DNA of 64,000 bases from Malikia spinosa (GTDB lineage Bacteria > Pseudomonadota > Gammaproteobacteria > Burkholderiales > Burkholderiaceae_C): positions 1-64,000 of the forward strand of contig NZ_PVLR01000016.1 of NCBI RefSeq assembly GCF_002980625.1, read 5' to 3'. Shown here one piece after another: positions 17,316 through 25,039 of this stretch; the stretch's first letter is position 1; every line of letters begins with the position of its first letter. The notes under the pieces were generated by a model. That model did no database searches and was not told the origin of the DNA. It saw only the letters and a program-made list of their open reading frames with translations. Made by a program: the position numbers and the translations under genes.

Positions 17316-18347
17316 ATGAGCCACCGAATCTCCCTGACCCGCTACCTGGTCGAACAGCAACGCGAACACGGCCGCATTCCGCCCGAGCTGCGCCTGCTGC
17401 TCGAAATCGTGGCGCGCGCCTGCAAGCGCATCGCCATCAGCGTCAACAAGGGCGCACTGGGCGAGGTGCTGGGCAGCGCCGAAAGCGAGAACGTCCAGGG
17501 CGAAGTGCAGAAGAAGCTCGACATCATCGCCAACGAGGTGCTGATCGACGCCAACGAATGGGGCGGTCACCTGGCCGCGATGGCGTCCGAGGAAATGGAA
17601 AACATCCATGTGGTGCCCAACCGTTACCCGCAAGGCGAATACCTGCTGATGTTCGACCCGCTCGACGGCAGCAGCAACATCGACGTCAACGTCTCGATAG
17701 GCACCATCTTCTCGGTGCTCAAGAAGCCCAATGACGACCCGAAGGCGATCGAGCCGGTGTCCGAGCAGGACTTCATGCAGGCTGGCAGCCAGCAGGTCGC
17801 CGCCGGCTACTGCGTCTATGGTCCGCAGACCACGCTGGTGCTGACCGTGGGCGACGGCGTTGCGATGTTCACGCTCGACCGCGAGCAAGGCTCCTGGGTC
17901 ATGACCGCCGACCAGGTCAGCATTCCTGAAGACACCAAGGAATTCGCGATCAACATGAGCAACATGCGCCACTGGGACCAACCGGTCAAGCGCTATGTCG
18001 ACGAATGCCTGGCCGGCAAGGACGGCGTGCGCGGCAAGGACTTCAACATGCGCTGGATCGCCTCGATGGTGGCCGACGTCCATCGCATCCTGACCCGCGG
18101 CGGCGTCTTCATGTACCCCTGGGACAAGCGCGAGCCGAACAAGCCGGGCAAGCTGCGCCTGATGTACGAAGCCAACCCGATGAGCTGGCTGATCGAGCAG
18201 GCCGGCGGTGCCGCGACCAACGGCCGCCAGCGCATCCTCGACATCAAGCCGACCGAACTGCACCAGCGCGTCAGCGTGGTACTGGGCTCGAAGAACGAGG
18301 TCGAGCGCATCACCGCCTACCACCTGGAAGCCGACGCGGCCCAGTAA
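17316..18347 (+). CDS. fbp: Fructose-1,6-bisphosphatase class I
   Basis: This 343-residue enzyme hydrolyses fructose-1,6-bisphosphate to fructose-6-phosphate in gluconeogenesis and pentose regeneration. The metal-binding motif [16 protein letters not shown] lies at about residue 111, and the glutamate-bearing [17 protein letters not shown] region precedes it. Late motifs include [19 protein letters not shown]. Length is normal for the beta-proteobacterial type. A plain ATG at 17316 follows a weak AGGAAA site. The tRNA-Thr promoter begins just after the stop. Confidence 0.97.
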   Translation: MSHRISLTRYLVEQQREHGRIPPELRLLLEIVARACKRIAISVNKGALGEVLGSAESENVQGEVQKKLDIIANEVLIDANEWGGHLAAMASEEMENIHVVPNRYPQGEYLLMFDPLDGSSNIDVNVSIGTIFSVLKKPNDDPKAIEPVSEQDFMQAGSQQVAAGYCVYGPQTTLVLTVGDGVAMFTLDREQGSWVMTADQVSIPEDTKEFAINMSNMRHWDQPVKRYVDECLAGKDGVRGKDFNMRWIASMVADVHRILTRGGVFMYPWDKREPNKPGKLRLMYEANPMSWLIEQAGGAATNGRQRILDIKPTELHQRVSVVLGSKNEVERITAYHLEADAAQ

Positions 18348-18370
18348 GCAGAAACTGCGCGAAAACCCGC

Positions 18371-18376
18371 TATAAT
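18371..18376 (+). promoter_or_regulatory. -10 box of the tRNA-Thr promoter
   Basis: A perfect TATAAT lies 33 bases before the tRNA start, leaving a leader of roughly 25 bases. No convincing -35 hexamer is seen. Confidence 0.55.
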
Positions 18377-18384
18377 CTATGGCT

Positions 18385-18405
18385 GTGTCAGCGCAACGCT
18401 GACAC
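18385..18405 (+). other. 9-bp hairpin in the tRNA-Thr leader
   Basis: GTGTCAGCG and CGCTGACAC pair perfectly around a CAA loop, four bases before the mature tRNA. There is no T run, so it is not an intrinsic terminator. It might guide 5' processing of the precursor. Confidence 0.5.
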
Positions 18406-18409
18406 GTGT

Positions 18410-18485
18410 GCCGGTGTAGCTCAGTCGGTAGAGCAGCTCATTCGTAATGAGAAGGTCGAGGGTTCGATTCCTTTCTCCGGCACCA
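18410..18485 (+). tRNA. tRNA-Thr (anticodon CGT), integration target
   Basis: A 76-base cloverleaf with encoded CCA; the anticodon loop TTCGTAA gives anticodon CGT. Two stem flaws are visible: the acceptor stem GCCGGTG/CTCCGGC has a T6-T67 mismatch, and position 27-43 is G-A. The 3' part from the T-loop to the acceptor is the left attachment core of the integrative element. The mismatch lies inside that core, so the element may have rewritten the tRNA end. Confidence 0.92.
18463..18478 (+). repeat. Attachment core attL (in tRNA-Thr)
   Basis: The 16-base sequence TTCGATTCCTTTCTCC, in the T-loop and 3' acceptor part of tRNA-Thr, recurs exactly at 32707-32722. The integrase gene begins about 200 bases inside this end, the usual arrangement for tRNA-targeting elements. 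Confidence 0.85.
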
Positions 18486-18497
18486 TGCGAACAAACA

Positions 18498-18533
18498 AAG
18501 GCCCCCAAGGATCACCACTTGGGGGCCTTTTTC
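18498..18533 (+). terminator. Rho-independent terminator after tRNA-Thr
   Basis: An 11-bp stem (18499-18509 with 18518-18528) is followed by a short T run. It lies 13 bases after the tRNA CCA and would separate tRNA and integrase transcription. Confidence 0.8.
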
Positions 18534-18600
18534 ATTGGTGCGCAGGGGAGAGCATCCCCCAGGGACGCACAAAGACCCACATTGACAGCCACGAGCAAGC

Positions 18601-18653
18601 GGGGGAACATCCGGGGGAACGAAAGCCGATGTTCCCCCAAGAGCGGGGGAACA
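18601..18653. repeat. Four GGGGGAAC repeats next to attL (candidate integrase arm sites)
   Basis: Copies of GGGGGAAC(A) lie at 18601-18609, 18613-18620 and 18645-18653 in direct orientation and at 18630-18638 inverted, the first two 12 bases apart. The same motif occurs twice just inside the right end (32653-32673). Tyrosine integrases bind such arm-type sites with their N-terminal domain. They also sit just before the integrase start and could mediate autoregulation. Confidence 0.65.
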
Positions 18654-18680
18654 GGCGCAAACCACCCCCTACCCTTCCCC

Positions 18681-19916
18681 ATGCTGACCGAAGCCCACTG
18701 CAAAAACGCCACCTGCCCACCCGACAAAGCCCGCGCTCGGCTGGCTGATTCGGGCGGGCTGTACCTGGAAGTCTCCACCAACGGATCACGGCGCTGGTTC
18801 TGGAAGTACCGCAAGGACGGCAAGGAGGGCCGGCTGGCGCTGGGAGGCTATCCAGCCGTCACCCTCAAGGCGGCACGGCAGGCGCGCGACGAGGCCAAGG
18901 CCAAGAAGGCGGACGGCGTAGACCCGGTGCAGGCCCGGCAGGTCGAGAAGCTGAAGGCCAGCGTAGGCGGCGGCGACACATTCGAGGCCGTGGCGCGCGA
19001 ATGGCTGGAACGCAAGCGCCCAGGATGGAGCGCGACCCACTACGAGCGCGAGCGGCGCAACATCGAGAAAGACCTGATGCCCTGGCTGGGGCCGCGCAAG
19101 ATCAGCGGCATTGAGCCGGTCGAGCTGCTGGGCGTGGTGAAGAAGGTAGAGGACCGGGGGTCGCTGGAAGTGGCGCACCGCGTGCTGATGACAGCGGGCG
19201 GCGTATGGGCCTATGCGCTGGCAACGGCGCGCGCGGATCGGATCATCACGCAAGGGCTGACCAAGGCGATGAAGCCGCACACGAAGAAGAACCTGCCCGC
19301 CATCACCGATCCGGTGGAGCTGGGGGAGCTGCTGCGCGCCAGCGATGCCTACAAGGGCGGCGCGATTGTCCGCGCGGCGCTGGCGCTGGCACCGCTGCTG
19401 TTCCAGCGGCCCGGCAACCTGCGCACGATGCGATGGACGGACCTGGACCTGGAGCGGGCACTGTGGAGCATCCCCAGCGAGGACATGAAACGCACCAAGG
19501 CCGGGAAGGTCAACGGACAACCCCACGTTGTCCCCCTGCCCCGTCAAGCCATGGCCCTGCTGCGCGAGCTGCACCCGCTGACAGGCGGCGGGGAGTGGGT
19601 CTTCCCTGGCCTGCGCAACGCCAAGCGCCCACTGAGCGAGGCCGGGGTAAGTGCTGCCCTGGCGGCGATGGGCTACAAGGGCCGGCAGACGTGGCACGGG
19701 TTCCGGGCAACAGGCCGCACCATCCTTCGGCAAGTGCTGAAGTACCCCGCCGACGTGATCGAGGCGCAACTGGCGCACGTCGGGCAAATCACCCACGGCG
19801 GCGCGTACGACCGGGCGACCCACCAGGACGAACGCGCCGACATGCTGCAAGTCTGGGCGGACTACCTGGACAAGCTGCGCACCGGGGCAGACGTGATCCA
19901 ACTGCGGGCCGCCTGA
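18681..19916 (+). CDS. int: Tyrosine-type integrase (P4/DUF4102 family)
   Basis: A 411-residue site-specific recombinase. The N-terminal DUF4102 arm-binding domain (LADSGGLYLEVSTNGSRRWF, then GRLALGGYPAVTLKAAR) spans about 10-85. A SAM-like core-binding domain follows, then the catalytic domain with Arg in FQRPGNLRTMRW (about 243), HGFR near 340, and the nucleophile tyrosine in GGAYDRATHQDER near 376. It should integrate and excise the surrounding element at tRNA-Thr. The start at 18681 matches the usual N-terminus of the family; the frame is open upstream through the terminator, which is not credible as coding. Confidence 0.95.
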   Translation: MLTEAHCKNATCPPDKARARLADSGGLYLEVSTNGSRRWFWKYRKDGKEGRLALGGYPAVTLKAARQARDEAKAKKADGVDPVQARQVEKLKASVGGGDTFEAVAREWLERKRPGWSATHYERERRNIEKDLMPWLGPRKISGIEPVELLGVVKKVEDRGSLEVAHRVLMTAGGVWAYALATARADRIITQGLTKAMKPHTKKNLPAITDPVELGELLRASDAYKGGAIVRAALALAPLLFQRPGNLRTMRWTDLDLERALWSIPSEDMKRTKAGKVNGQPHVVPLPRQAMALLRELHPLTGGGEWVFPGLRNAKRPLSEAGVSAALAAMGYKGRQTWHGFRATGRTILRQVLKYPADVIEAQLAHVGQITHGGAYDRATHQDERADMLQVWADYLDKLRTGADVIQLRAA

Positions 19917-19945
19917 CCCAGCGCCAGCAGCAAGCCCATCACCAG

Positions 19946-19969
19946 CCCGGCCAGTGAGCCGGGTTTTTT
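19946..19969 (+). terminator. Terminator after integrase
   Basis: A CCCGGC/GCCGGG stem with a 6-base loop is followed directly by TTTTTT, 30 bases after the integrase stop. Confidence 0.8.
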
Positions 19970-20469
19970 GTGGGCGGACGCCTGAATCCTCTCATGCGAG
20001 GTTCTATTTATGTGAGTCACACAAGTCACAAGGTCACAAATACCCATTCTCATAGGAGAGCGGAGCGGAATCCTTGTGACCTGATGGGGTTTGTAGCAGG
20101 TCACACAGGGCACAAGCCCGGTGCTGGCCCTGTTTGCGGGTGACGTTCCACCCGTTCCACCACGGCGGGGCTGCTGGCAGGGCTGGATCGCTGGCGCTGG
20201 TCTTCGGCATGGCGTAGAGCTGCCGACCATCGGGAGGACGTGCGCGGCATGGTCGACGACTTCAAGGGAATGGCGCTGGCCCTGGCGCTGGCAGGGATGA
20301 ACGGATCGTTCACCCACCTTGGCGGCATGGGTCGGTGAAACACCCCCCCCCTACCGGCGGCAAAGGGGCTGGTGTTTTGCCACCCCCTTCGGCGGCATGG
20401 GTTAGCGGAACGCGAGTCCATCGGCCCGAGCTGCCCGATAGAATCCACCTTTTCCGCAACAGGTAGAAA
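19970..20469. other. 500-bp non-coding stretch with GTCACA repeats
   Basis: Five GTCACA/TGTGAC hexamers cluster at 20016-20105: three direct copies 8-9 bases apart (20016, 20025, 20033), one inverted (20075) and one direct (20100). Further right, GGCGGCATGGGT occurs twice (20322-20333 and 20391-20402) around a C8 run. A short frame ending at 20338 (MVDDFKGMALALALAGM) has coding-like composition but no good start, and may be the remnant of a gene. The repeats could be an operator or part of a replication origin. Confidence 0.45.
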
Positions 20470-20901
20470 ATGAGCACGACACCCAAACGAGGCAGGCCGC
20501 GCGATCCGGCCAAGCTGGCGCTGGTCCTGGCAGAGTTGAGCGGCGACCCGGCCCTGTTCTTCGAGTACGGCACACCGCCCTACAACGTGGCGGACGTGGC
20601 CCGGCGCTTGGAGATGGACCCGGCCAACCTGCGCGCCTACCTGCTGGCCTTGGAGCGTGACGGGCTGGTGATCCGCGAGCGGCGGGCCGTCGAGTGCTGG
20701 AACGCCATAGCAGTGGGGCACCTACCCCGGCGCGTACTGTGCTTCTGGAACGCGGCGACGATGGAGCAGGACCGAGCAGCGGGCGACGCCTGGAACGCTG
20801 GGGCTGATGACCGATCCGCCGAAGCAGCAGCGTCGATGTTCAAGCTGTTCAGCAAGCCCAGCGCCCGGCAAGAGCTGCCGTTGGTCGAGGTGATCCGGTA
20901 G
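20470..20901 (+). CDS. Winged-helix-like DNA-binding protein of the element
   Basis: A 143-residue protein with a basic N-terminus (MSTTPKRGRPRDPAKLALV). An apparent winged helix spans about 35-80: NVADVARRLEMDPANLRAYL reads as a helix-turn-helix and LERDGLVIRERRAVECW as the wing. The last 60 residues are variable and polar. It probably regulates transcription within the element. No specific family is recognised. The start follows a GTAGAAA stretch with no clear ribosome site. Confidence 0.65.
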   Translation: MSTTPKRGRPRDPAKLALVLAELSGDPALFFEYGTPPYNVADVARRLEMDPANLRAYLLALERDGLVIRERRAVECWNAIAVGHLPRRVLCFWNAATMEQDRAAGDAWNAGADDRSAEAAASMFKLFSKPSARQELPLVEVIR

Positions 20902-20931
20902 GTGCGCGCCGCATCAAGGCGGTAAATTTCG

Positions 20932-20945
20932 CCGGATCGATCCGG
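20932..20945. repeat. 14-bp perfect palindrome
   Basis: CCGGATCGATCCGG reads the same on both strands and lies 30 bases after the winged-helix gene. A partial second inverted pair (CCGGA...TCCGG) follows it. It is a possible operator for one of the element's small regulators. Confidence 0.5.
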
Positions 20946-21153
20946 AGGATTTTCCGGTCGAACACCAGCACCGCGCCCATGCCGAAGTCACCAGCCGTCA
21001 CCGGGAAGTCACCAGCAGGCACCAAGAAGTTACGGCCCCAGTATCCAAAACTGACCAGGAGCTATCCAGCTCTTGCCGCCCTGGTTGGCGCTCAACAGGC
21101 GCGTCAGGTGCTGCCTGCCTAAAATCCAGGCATCCCACCACCGGAGGCAAAAC

Positions 21154-21348
21154 ATGCAGCAGCATACCGACAAGCCCGCGAGGAAGCCGAAGCCGCTGGC
21201 GCTGGACCGCACGATTCACACGCTGGGGGTCGATGCCTTCAGGCGCATGGTGCGCTACCTGGTCAAGCATCCCGTGGTCGCGCCGGCAGAGCGGTCCGGT
21301 CGAGTGGTGCGCGCCTGCGGTATGAGGAAGGCACGGGCAGCGGCATGA
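21154..21348 (+). CDS. Small basic protein (64 aa)
   Basis: The ATG at 21154 has a strong GGAGG site seven bases upstream. The 64-residue product is rich in Arg and Lys (KPARKPKPLALDRTIHTLGV, then FRRMVRYLVKHPVV) with a likely central helix. No family is recognised. Its stop overlaps the next start by four bases (ATGA), so the two are translated together. Confidence 0.6.
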   Translation: MQQHTDKPARKPKPLALDRTIHTLGVDAFRRMVRYLVKHPVVAPAERSGRVVRACGMRKARAAA

Positions 21349-21539
21349 CCGAGCAGCAGAAACCCGAGATGCCCAGGCCCGACGCCGAGGCCAAGCCAGC
21401 AGCACCGACCGAATGGCGTAGCCCGACCATGCTCAGTCCTGAGGAAATCGAGGATTTGAGGCGGGATGCTCAACAATCATCCGAGAGGATGCGGGCAATG
21501 CTTGCGGCACGGCGCGCAAAGCAGGCAGCAGACCGATAG
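21345..21539 (+). CDS. Small charged protein (64 aa)
   Basis: The start overlaps the stop of the preceding gene. The product has a proline/alanine-rich N-terminal half and a C-terminal amphipathic helix (SPEEIEDLRRDAQQSSERMR). It is probably soluble. No function can be assigned. Confidence 0.55.
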   Translation: MTEQQKPEMPRPDAEAKPAAPTEWRSPTMLSPEEIEDLRRDAQQSSERMRAMLAARRAKQAADR

Positions 21540-21635
21540 CCCCAACCACCTGTAAAAACCTGTACCCGCGCCGAGTGCGCAAGGCCGCTTGGCACCAAAA
21601 CGCACCAAACTGTTACCAGCCCCAAGCCCGGCCCC

Positions 21636-21782
21636 GTGAAGTGCCTGACGCCCTTGCTGGCCGACCTGGAGGAACTGAAGCGCCTGCGCGACCTGCTGGC
21701 CGAGGTCCAAGCCCCAGGCTATCGGCGACAGGCGGCAGAGCCTGAACCAGCGAAGGGCTGGCTGAATCGACTGCTGGGCTGA
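21636..21782 (+). CDS. Possible small protein (48 aa, GTG start)
   Basis: A 48-codon frame from a GTG encodes a leucine-rich helix (LTPLLADLEELKRLRDLLAE) followed by a polar stretch and WLNRLLG. Composition is protein-like, but there is no clear ribosome site and no family is recognised. Confidence 0.3.
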   Translation: MKCLTPLLADLEELKRLRDLLAEVQAPGYRRQAAEPEPAKGWLNRLLG

Positions 21783-22276
21783 CCGGCTCACTTTTGAGGC
21801 GGTCGCTGCTTGCGGCCCGCCAGCATGGCAACCTGCGGTCAACCTGTGGCAGCCAGAGCGCGGCGGTCGGTCGCGCAACCTGTTCGGCTACTTCAGAAAA
21901 CTTCAGGTTGGCCGCGTGCTGATCCGCCCGGCAATGCGGGGTTACGCCCTAGCGCCGAATGAGTAGGGTGGTCGAGCTCTCCGACGTTAGAGAAGAGTCA
22001 TGCAGGGTGGGCGAGCTGTCCGACTTCCCTGGTCGAGCTGTAAGCAGGCCCACCAGAGAGCCGCAGCAGGCCGGGCGCGACGTGGGCACCCAAGCGCATG
22101 ATGCGAGCGCCTGAGCGCCTGCAATGGGCCTTGCTGGCGCTGCTGTTTGCCGATGCCTGACCCGTGCCACAATCGAGCCGACACGCCTAGCCGCTGGCTG
22201 ATCCCCAACGGCGAAAACCCGGACACCCTGACCGGGCGGCGTGTTTTTCGTTTGGGGTTGCGATACAGGGGAACGC
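21783..22276. other. 490-bp non-coding stretch with GGTCGAGCT repeats
   Basis: Three related direct repeats are visible: GGTCGAGCTCTCCGAC at 21971-21986, GGGCGAGCTGTCCGAC at 22007-22022 and GGTCGAGCTGTAAG at 22032-22045. A weak hairpin (CCCGG...CCGGG, 22219-22237) precedes a TTTTT run at 22244. No gene is evident. The stretch may hold the promoter and operators of the 22277 gene. Confidence 0.4.
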
Positions 22277-22993
22277 ATGGATTACCGCGAAGAACGCGAC
22301 AGCGTGATTTCGGAGTGGTGGAAGTTCGTTGATGAGTTCACCATTCATCAGGCGGCGCTATTGATAGTCGGTGTTGAGCCGAATTCAGAGACAGGGACGT
22401 ATTGCAAAGACTGGAAGCCGCATGAACAGCCGGATGGTTACAGTATTATTTTGACTGCTATTTGCTCGGCTCTTATACGTGGCGATATTTCTGGTAGAAA
22501 TATTCAAAAAACAGTATACAACCCTGAATTTGAATGTGAATATGATGTCGAGGGATCTACGGATATTGATAAATCAACCGTTGAGCGTGATTCAGTTGCA
22601 GACTGGCTTTCTAGTAAGGGGCACCGGGTCGGCTTCTTCTTTCCTGAAAAACCGGATGACACCGGATTACCTGATTACTTGAATCCGAACCATCCCAGGT
22701 ATTCAGACAAACTCGCGGCAGCGGTTATGGTTTGGCAAGCGATGGACGACGAGACCCTGCGTGGCAAAAAAGGACTTGTGCCAGCCATGATTAGCTGGCT
22801 TGAATCTAGGTATAAGGAATTCCGGCTGGTACACAAGCAGTCAGGAAGGGGGAAGGGAGGCGTAATCACCCACTCGATAGGTGACCGCAACGACGGAGCA
22901 ATCAAAGTTGTTGCCCAGGTTGCCAACTGGAATGTTGATGGCGGGGCGATGCCCACGCCTGAAGCAGGGAACCTACCCACCCCCCAGGGATAA
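22277..22993 (+). CDS. Hypothetical protein of the element (238 aa, low G+C)
   Basis: The ATG at 22277 follows a clear AGGGGAA site. The protein starts MDYREERDSVISEWWKFVDE and contains FTIHQAALLIVGVEPNSETG; a second helical region (YSDKLAAAVMVWQAMDDETL followed by GLVPAMISWLESRY) lies near 145-190. The overall pattern suggests a soluble helical protein. G+C is clearly below that of all its neighbours, so it probably came from another source than the rest of the element. I recognise no characterised family. Confidence 0.7.
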   Translation: MDYREERDSVISEWWKFVDEFTIHQAALLIVGVEPNSETGTYCKDWKPHEQPDGYSIILTAICSALIRGDISGRNIQKTVYNPEFECEYDVEGSTDIDKSTVERDSVADWLSSKGHRVGFFFPEKPDDTGLPDYLNPNHPRYSDKLAAAVMVWQAMDDETLRGKKGLVPAMISWLESRYKEFRLVHKQSGRGKGGVITHSIGDRNDGAIKVVAQVANWNVDGGAMPTPEAGNLPTPQG

Positions 22994-23133
22994 CCTACCC
23001 ACCCCCACGGAACACCATGTAAGCCACTGATGGCCTTTGTTTTTCTGAGCGCGCTCGCCTTCCTAGTGGATCAAGCGAAGCGACCGAAGCCGAAGAATCC
23101 ACCCACCCCCACCGGGTTTTAGGGGGGTAGGTT
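22970..23133. repeat. Repeated AACCTACCCACCCCC motifs
   Basis: AACCTACCCACCCCC occurs at 22970-22984 and 22992-23006; an inverted relative (GGGGGGTAGGTT) lies at 23122-23133, and CCACCCACCCCCACC near 23100. The copies bracket about 115 bases between the 22277 gene and the AlpA-like gene. They could be an operator array or a transcript-end structure. Confidence 0.5.
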
Positions 23134-23227
23134 TTCTGAACCTGTCCAGCTATTCCACTGCCTATCTGCTCGGCACAGTAGCCCCAATCCCTGACCTATT
23201 GCACAGGGAACCACAAAGGGGCGCTAA

Positions 23228-23551
23228 ATGGCGATACTGCGAAAGTTGGAAACACGGGCCGAACTCGGCTACCGCTCGAACACGAGCATAGACAATGCGG
23301 TCAAGACGGGGCTGATTACCCGTCCTGTTCCCATCGGGGCACGGGCAGTCGGCTGGCCTGACGATGAAATCCGCGCCATCAACGCAGCCCGCATTGCAGG
23401 CAAGACCGACGACGAGATTCGCACCCTGGTCGAGTACCTGCAAGGCCAGCGCGCAATCAAGTTCGAGCGCCTGATAGGCGGCATGGCTGCCAACGATGCG
23501 GCGCCAGCACCGGCAGCAGCCGGCAACGTGGTTGAACTGGGGAGGCGCTGA
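23228..23551 (+). CDS. AlpA-family regulator / excisionase-like protein
   Basis: A 107-residue protein resembling AlpA/Vis proteins of phages and P4-like satellites. It has the pattern GYRSNTSIDNAVKTGLITRP (helix-turn-helix), PIGARAVGWPDDEIRAINAAR (wing and following helix) and a trailing helix EIRTLVEYLQGQ. AlpA proteins activate or repress element genes and often help excision by bending DNA at the att site. The stop overlaps the ATG of the next gene by one base. Confidence 0.8.
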   Translation: MAILRKLETRAELGYRSNTSIDNAVKTGLITRPVPIGARAVGWPDDEIRAINAARIAGKTDDEIRTLVEYLQGQRAIKFERLIGGMAANDAAPAPAAAGNVVELGRR

Positions 23552-23976
23552 TGATGGAGCGGGCCACTCAAAAGAGAAAGCCTGCCGGGGACGGCAATCC
23601 CACGGCAGGCCAGCAAACCAACAACACCCAAGCCGCCATTGTGCCGGGCTGCATTGCACAGGGCAAGGCTGACGCACTGGCGCTGGGGAGAACCCGATTC
23701 ACCCCCAGGCAGACCCGCGCGCTGGAAATGCTGATGCCCGGCCACTGGATCACACGCGAGACGCTAGACCGTGGGGCTGGCGCATCCAATTCCCCGGACC
23801 TGATCCAGCAGCTTCGGGGCAAGCTGGGACGGGACGGAATCGAGATGGAGCTGTTCGACGCCACCGACCGAGACGGCAAGCCGACGCGACCGGGCCGCTA
23901 CCGCCTGACCCAGCAGGGCCGCGAGCGCCTGGCGCAGATCAACGTGACCACTGACCAAGGGAGTGCCGCAGCATGA
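23551..23976 (+). CDS. Winged-helix-like protein of the element (141 aa)
   Basis: The N-terminal 45 residues are polar and probably flexible. The rest (RFTPRQTRALEMLMPGHWIT, then SPDLIQQLRGKLGRDGIEME and PGRYRLTQQGRERL) reads as a winged helix of the kind found in phage replication and regulatory proteins. The product is cytoplasmic. It lies between the AlpA-like and KilA-N genes with overlapping ends on both sides, so the three form one translational unit. The exact target is unknown. Confidence 0.65.
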   Translation: MMERATQKRKPAGDGNPTAGQQTNNTQAAIVPGCIAQGKADALALGRTRFTPRQTRALEMLMPGHWITRETLDRGAGASNSPDLIQQLRGKLGRDGIEMELFDATDRDGKPTRPGRYRLTQQGRERLAQINVTTDQGSAAA

Positions 23977-24623
23977 GCCAGATCATCACGCGCGACTATC
24001 AGGGCCACGCCATTGCCTACCAGGGCAACGGCTGGTTCAACGCCACCCAGGCAGCGGCCAAGTTCGGCAAGAGCCCGTATGAGTGGCAGCGGCTGCCGGA
24101 TACGGTTGCCTACCTCGCAGCCCTTGAGCGCAAATACGGGAAAATCCCGTATTCAAAAAGCAAACGAGGTGCGAGCGGCGGCACATGGCTGCATCCGAAG
24201 TTGGCCGTTCGCTTTGCTCAGTGGCTGGACGTGGATTTCGCCGTCTGGTGCGATGAGCAGATAGACGCCCTGATCCGTGGCCGCGACGACTGGCGCAAGC
24301 ATCGCCACCAGTCCGCCTCGAGCTTCAAGGTCCTGAGCGAGGTTCTGCGCATGGTCCGGCAGGACGACGGCAAGGCGACCGAAGCCCACCACTACGCCAA
24401 CGAGGCCAAGCTGGTGAACTGGGCACTGGCTGGCGAGTTCAAAGGGCTGGACCGTGACGCCATGAGTGCCGCCGAGCTGGCGCTGTTGGCCTTCCTGGAG
24501 CAGCGCAACGCGGTGCTGATTGGGCGCGGCCTGGCCTATGACCAGCGCAAGCCCATGCTCAGGCAGTACGCGATGGATTGGCGTACCGACCGACTGGCGA
24601 TCAACGGGGAGGCCGCAGCATGA
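23973..24623 (+). CDS. KilA-N domain protein
   Basis: A 216-residue protein with an N-terminal KilA-N domain (about 10-105): GNGWFNATQAAAKFGKSPYE, then GGTWLHPKLAVRFAQWLDVD and FAVWCDEQIDAL. KilA-N proteins are phage-type DNA-binding proteins and antirepressors; in P1 a related domain occurs in the antirepressor system regulated by C4 RNA. The C-terminal half is helical and unassigned. Overlaps of four bases with the upstream gene indicate one operon. Confidence 0.85.
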   Translation: MSQIITRDYQGHAIAYQGNGWFNATQAAAKFGKSPYEWQRLPDTVAYLAALERKYGKIPYSKSKRGASGGTWLHPKLAVRFAQWLDVDFAVWCDEQIDALIRGRDDWRKHRHQSASSFKVLSEVLRMVRQDDGKATEAHHYANEAKLVNWALAGEFKGLDRDAMSAAELALLAFLEQRNAVLIGRGLAYDQRKPMLRQYAMDWRTDRLAINGEAAA

Positions 24624-24727
24624 CCGCGCCCACCACCCCCACCCAGGCCGCCAGCAGGCCCACCAGCGCGCGCGGCGTGATCGACATGGGCCAGCGTACC
24701 CAGCGCCAGCGAACTAGCCCCCTGGCT

Positions 24728-25033
24728 TCAGGCGTGCGCCGACCGTGGAGCCGTCGCGCTCAGGTGCAGCCCCAGGGCCTTGATCACCTTCATGATGGTG
24801 GCGAACTCGGGGTTGCCATCGGCAGACAGCGCCCGGTAGAGCCCTTCGCGGGCCAAGCCGGTATCTTTCGCAAGCTGGGTCATGCTGCGCGCGCGGGCAA
24901 TCGTGCCCAGCGCCTGACGGATCAGGCTGCCGTCGCCGGGATCGTCCTCGACGCACAGGGCGAAGTAGTCGGCGCAGTCCTGTTCGGTCTTGAGGTAATC
25001 GGCGCTATCCCATCGGGAAAACTTCTCGGTCAT
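24728..25033 (-). CDS. Antitoxin-like DNA-binding protein (addiction module antidote family)
   Basis: A 101-residue protein with a helix-turn-helix at about 35-85 (IRQALGTIARARSMTQLAKD, then LAREGLYRALSADGNPEFAT and IMKVIKALGLHLSA). This matches the putative addiction-module antidote family, whose members usually pair with a HigB-like toxin encoded just upstream. Here the upstream neighbour is already a complete HigB/HigA pair, and this gene follows HigA by only six bases. It may be a second antitoxin, a transcriptional co-repressor, or an orphan whose toxin was lost. Confidence 0.8.
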   Translation of the reverse strand: MTEKFSRWDSADYLKTEQDCADYFALCVEDDPGDGSLIRQALGTIARARSMTQLAKDTGLAREGLYRALSADGNPEFATIMKVIKALGLHLSATAPRSAHA

Positions 25034-25039
25034 GCTTCT

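Noticed and set aside
14638-17316. 892-codon open frame antisense to pepN
   Set aside because: A mirror of high-G+C codon use; the plus strand encodes an intact aminopeptidase N with all motifs.
20120-20338. Coding-like stretch before the 20470 gene
   Set aside because: Fragments in two frames look protein-like, but there is no start with ribosome site and no full-length frame; noted as a possible remnant only.
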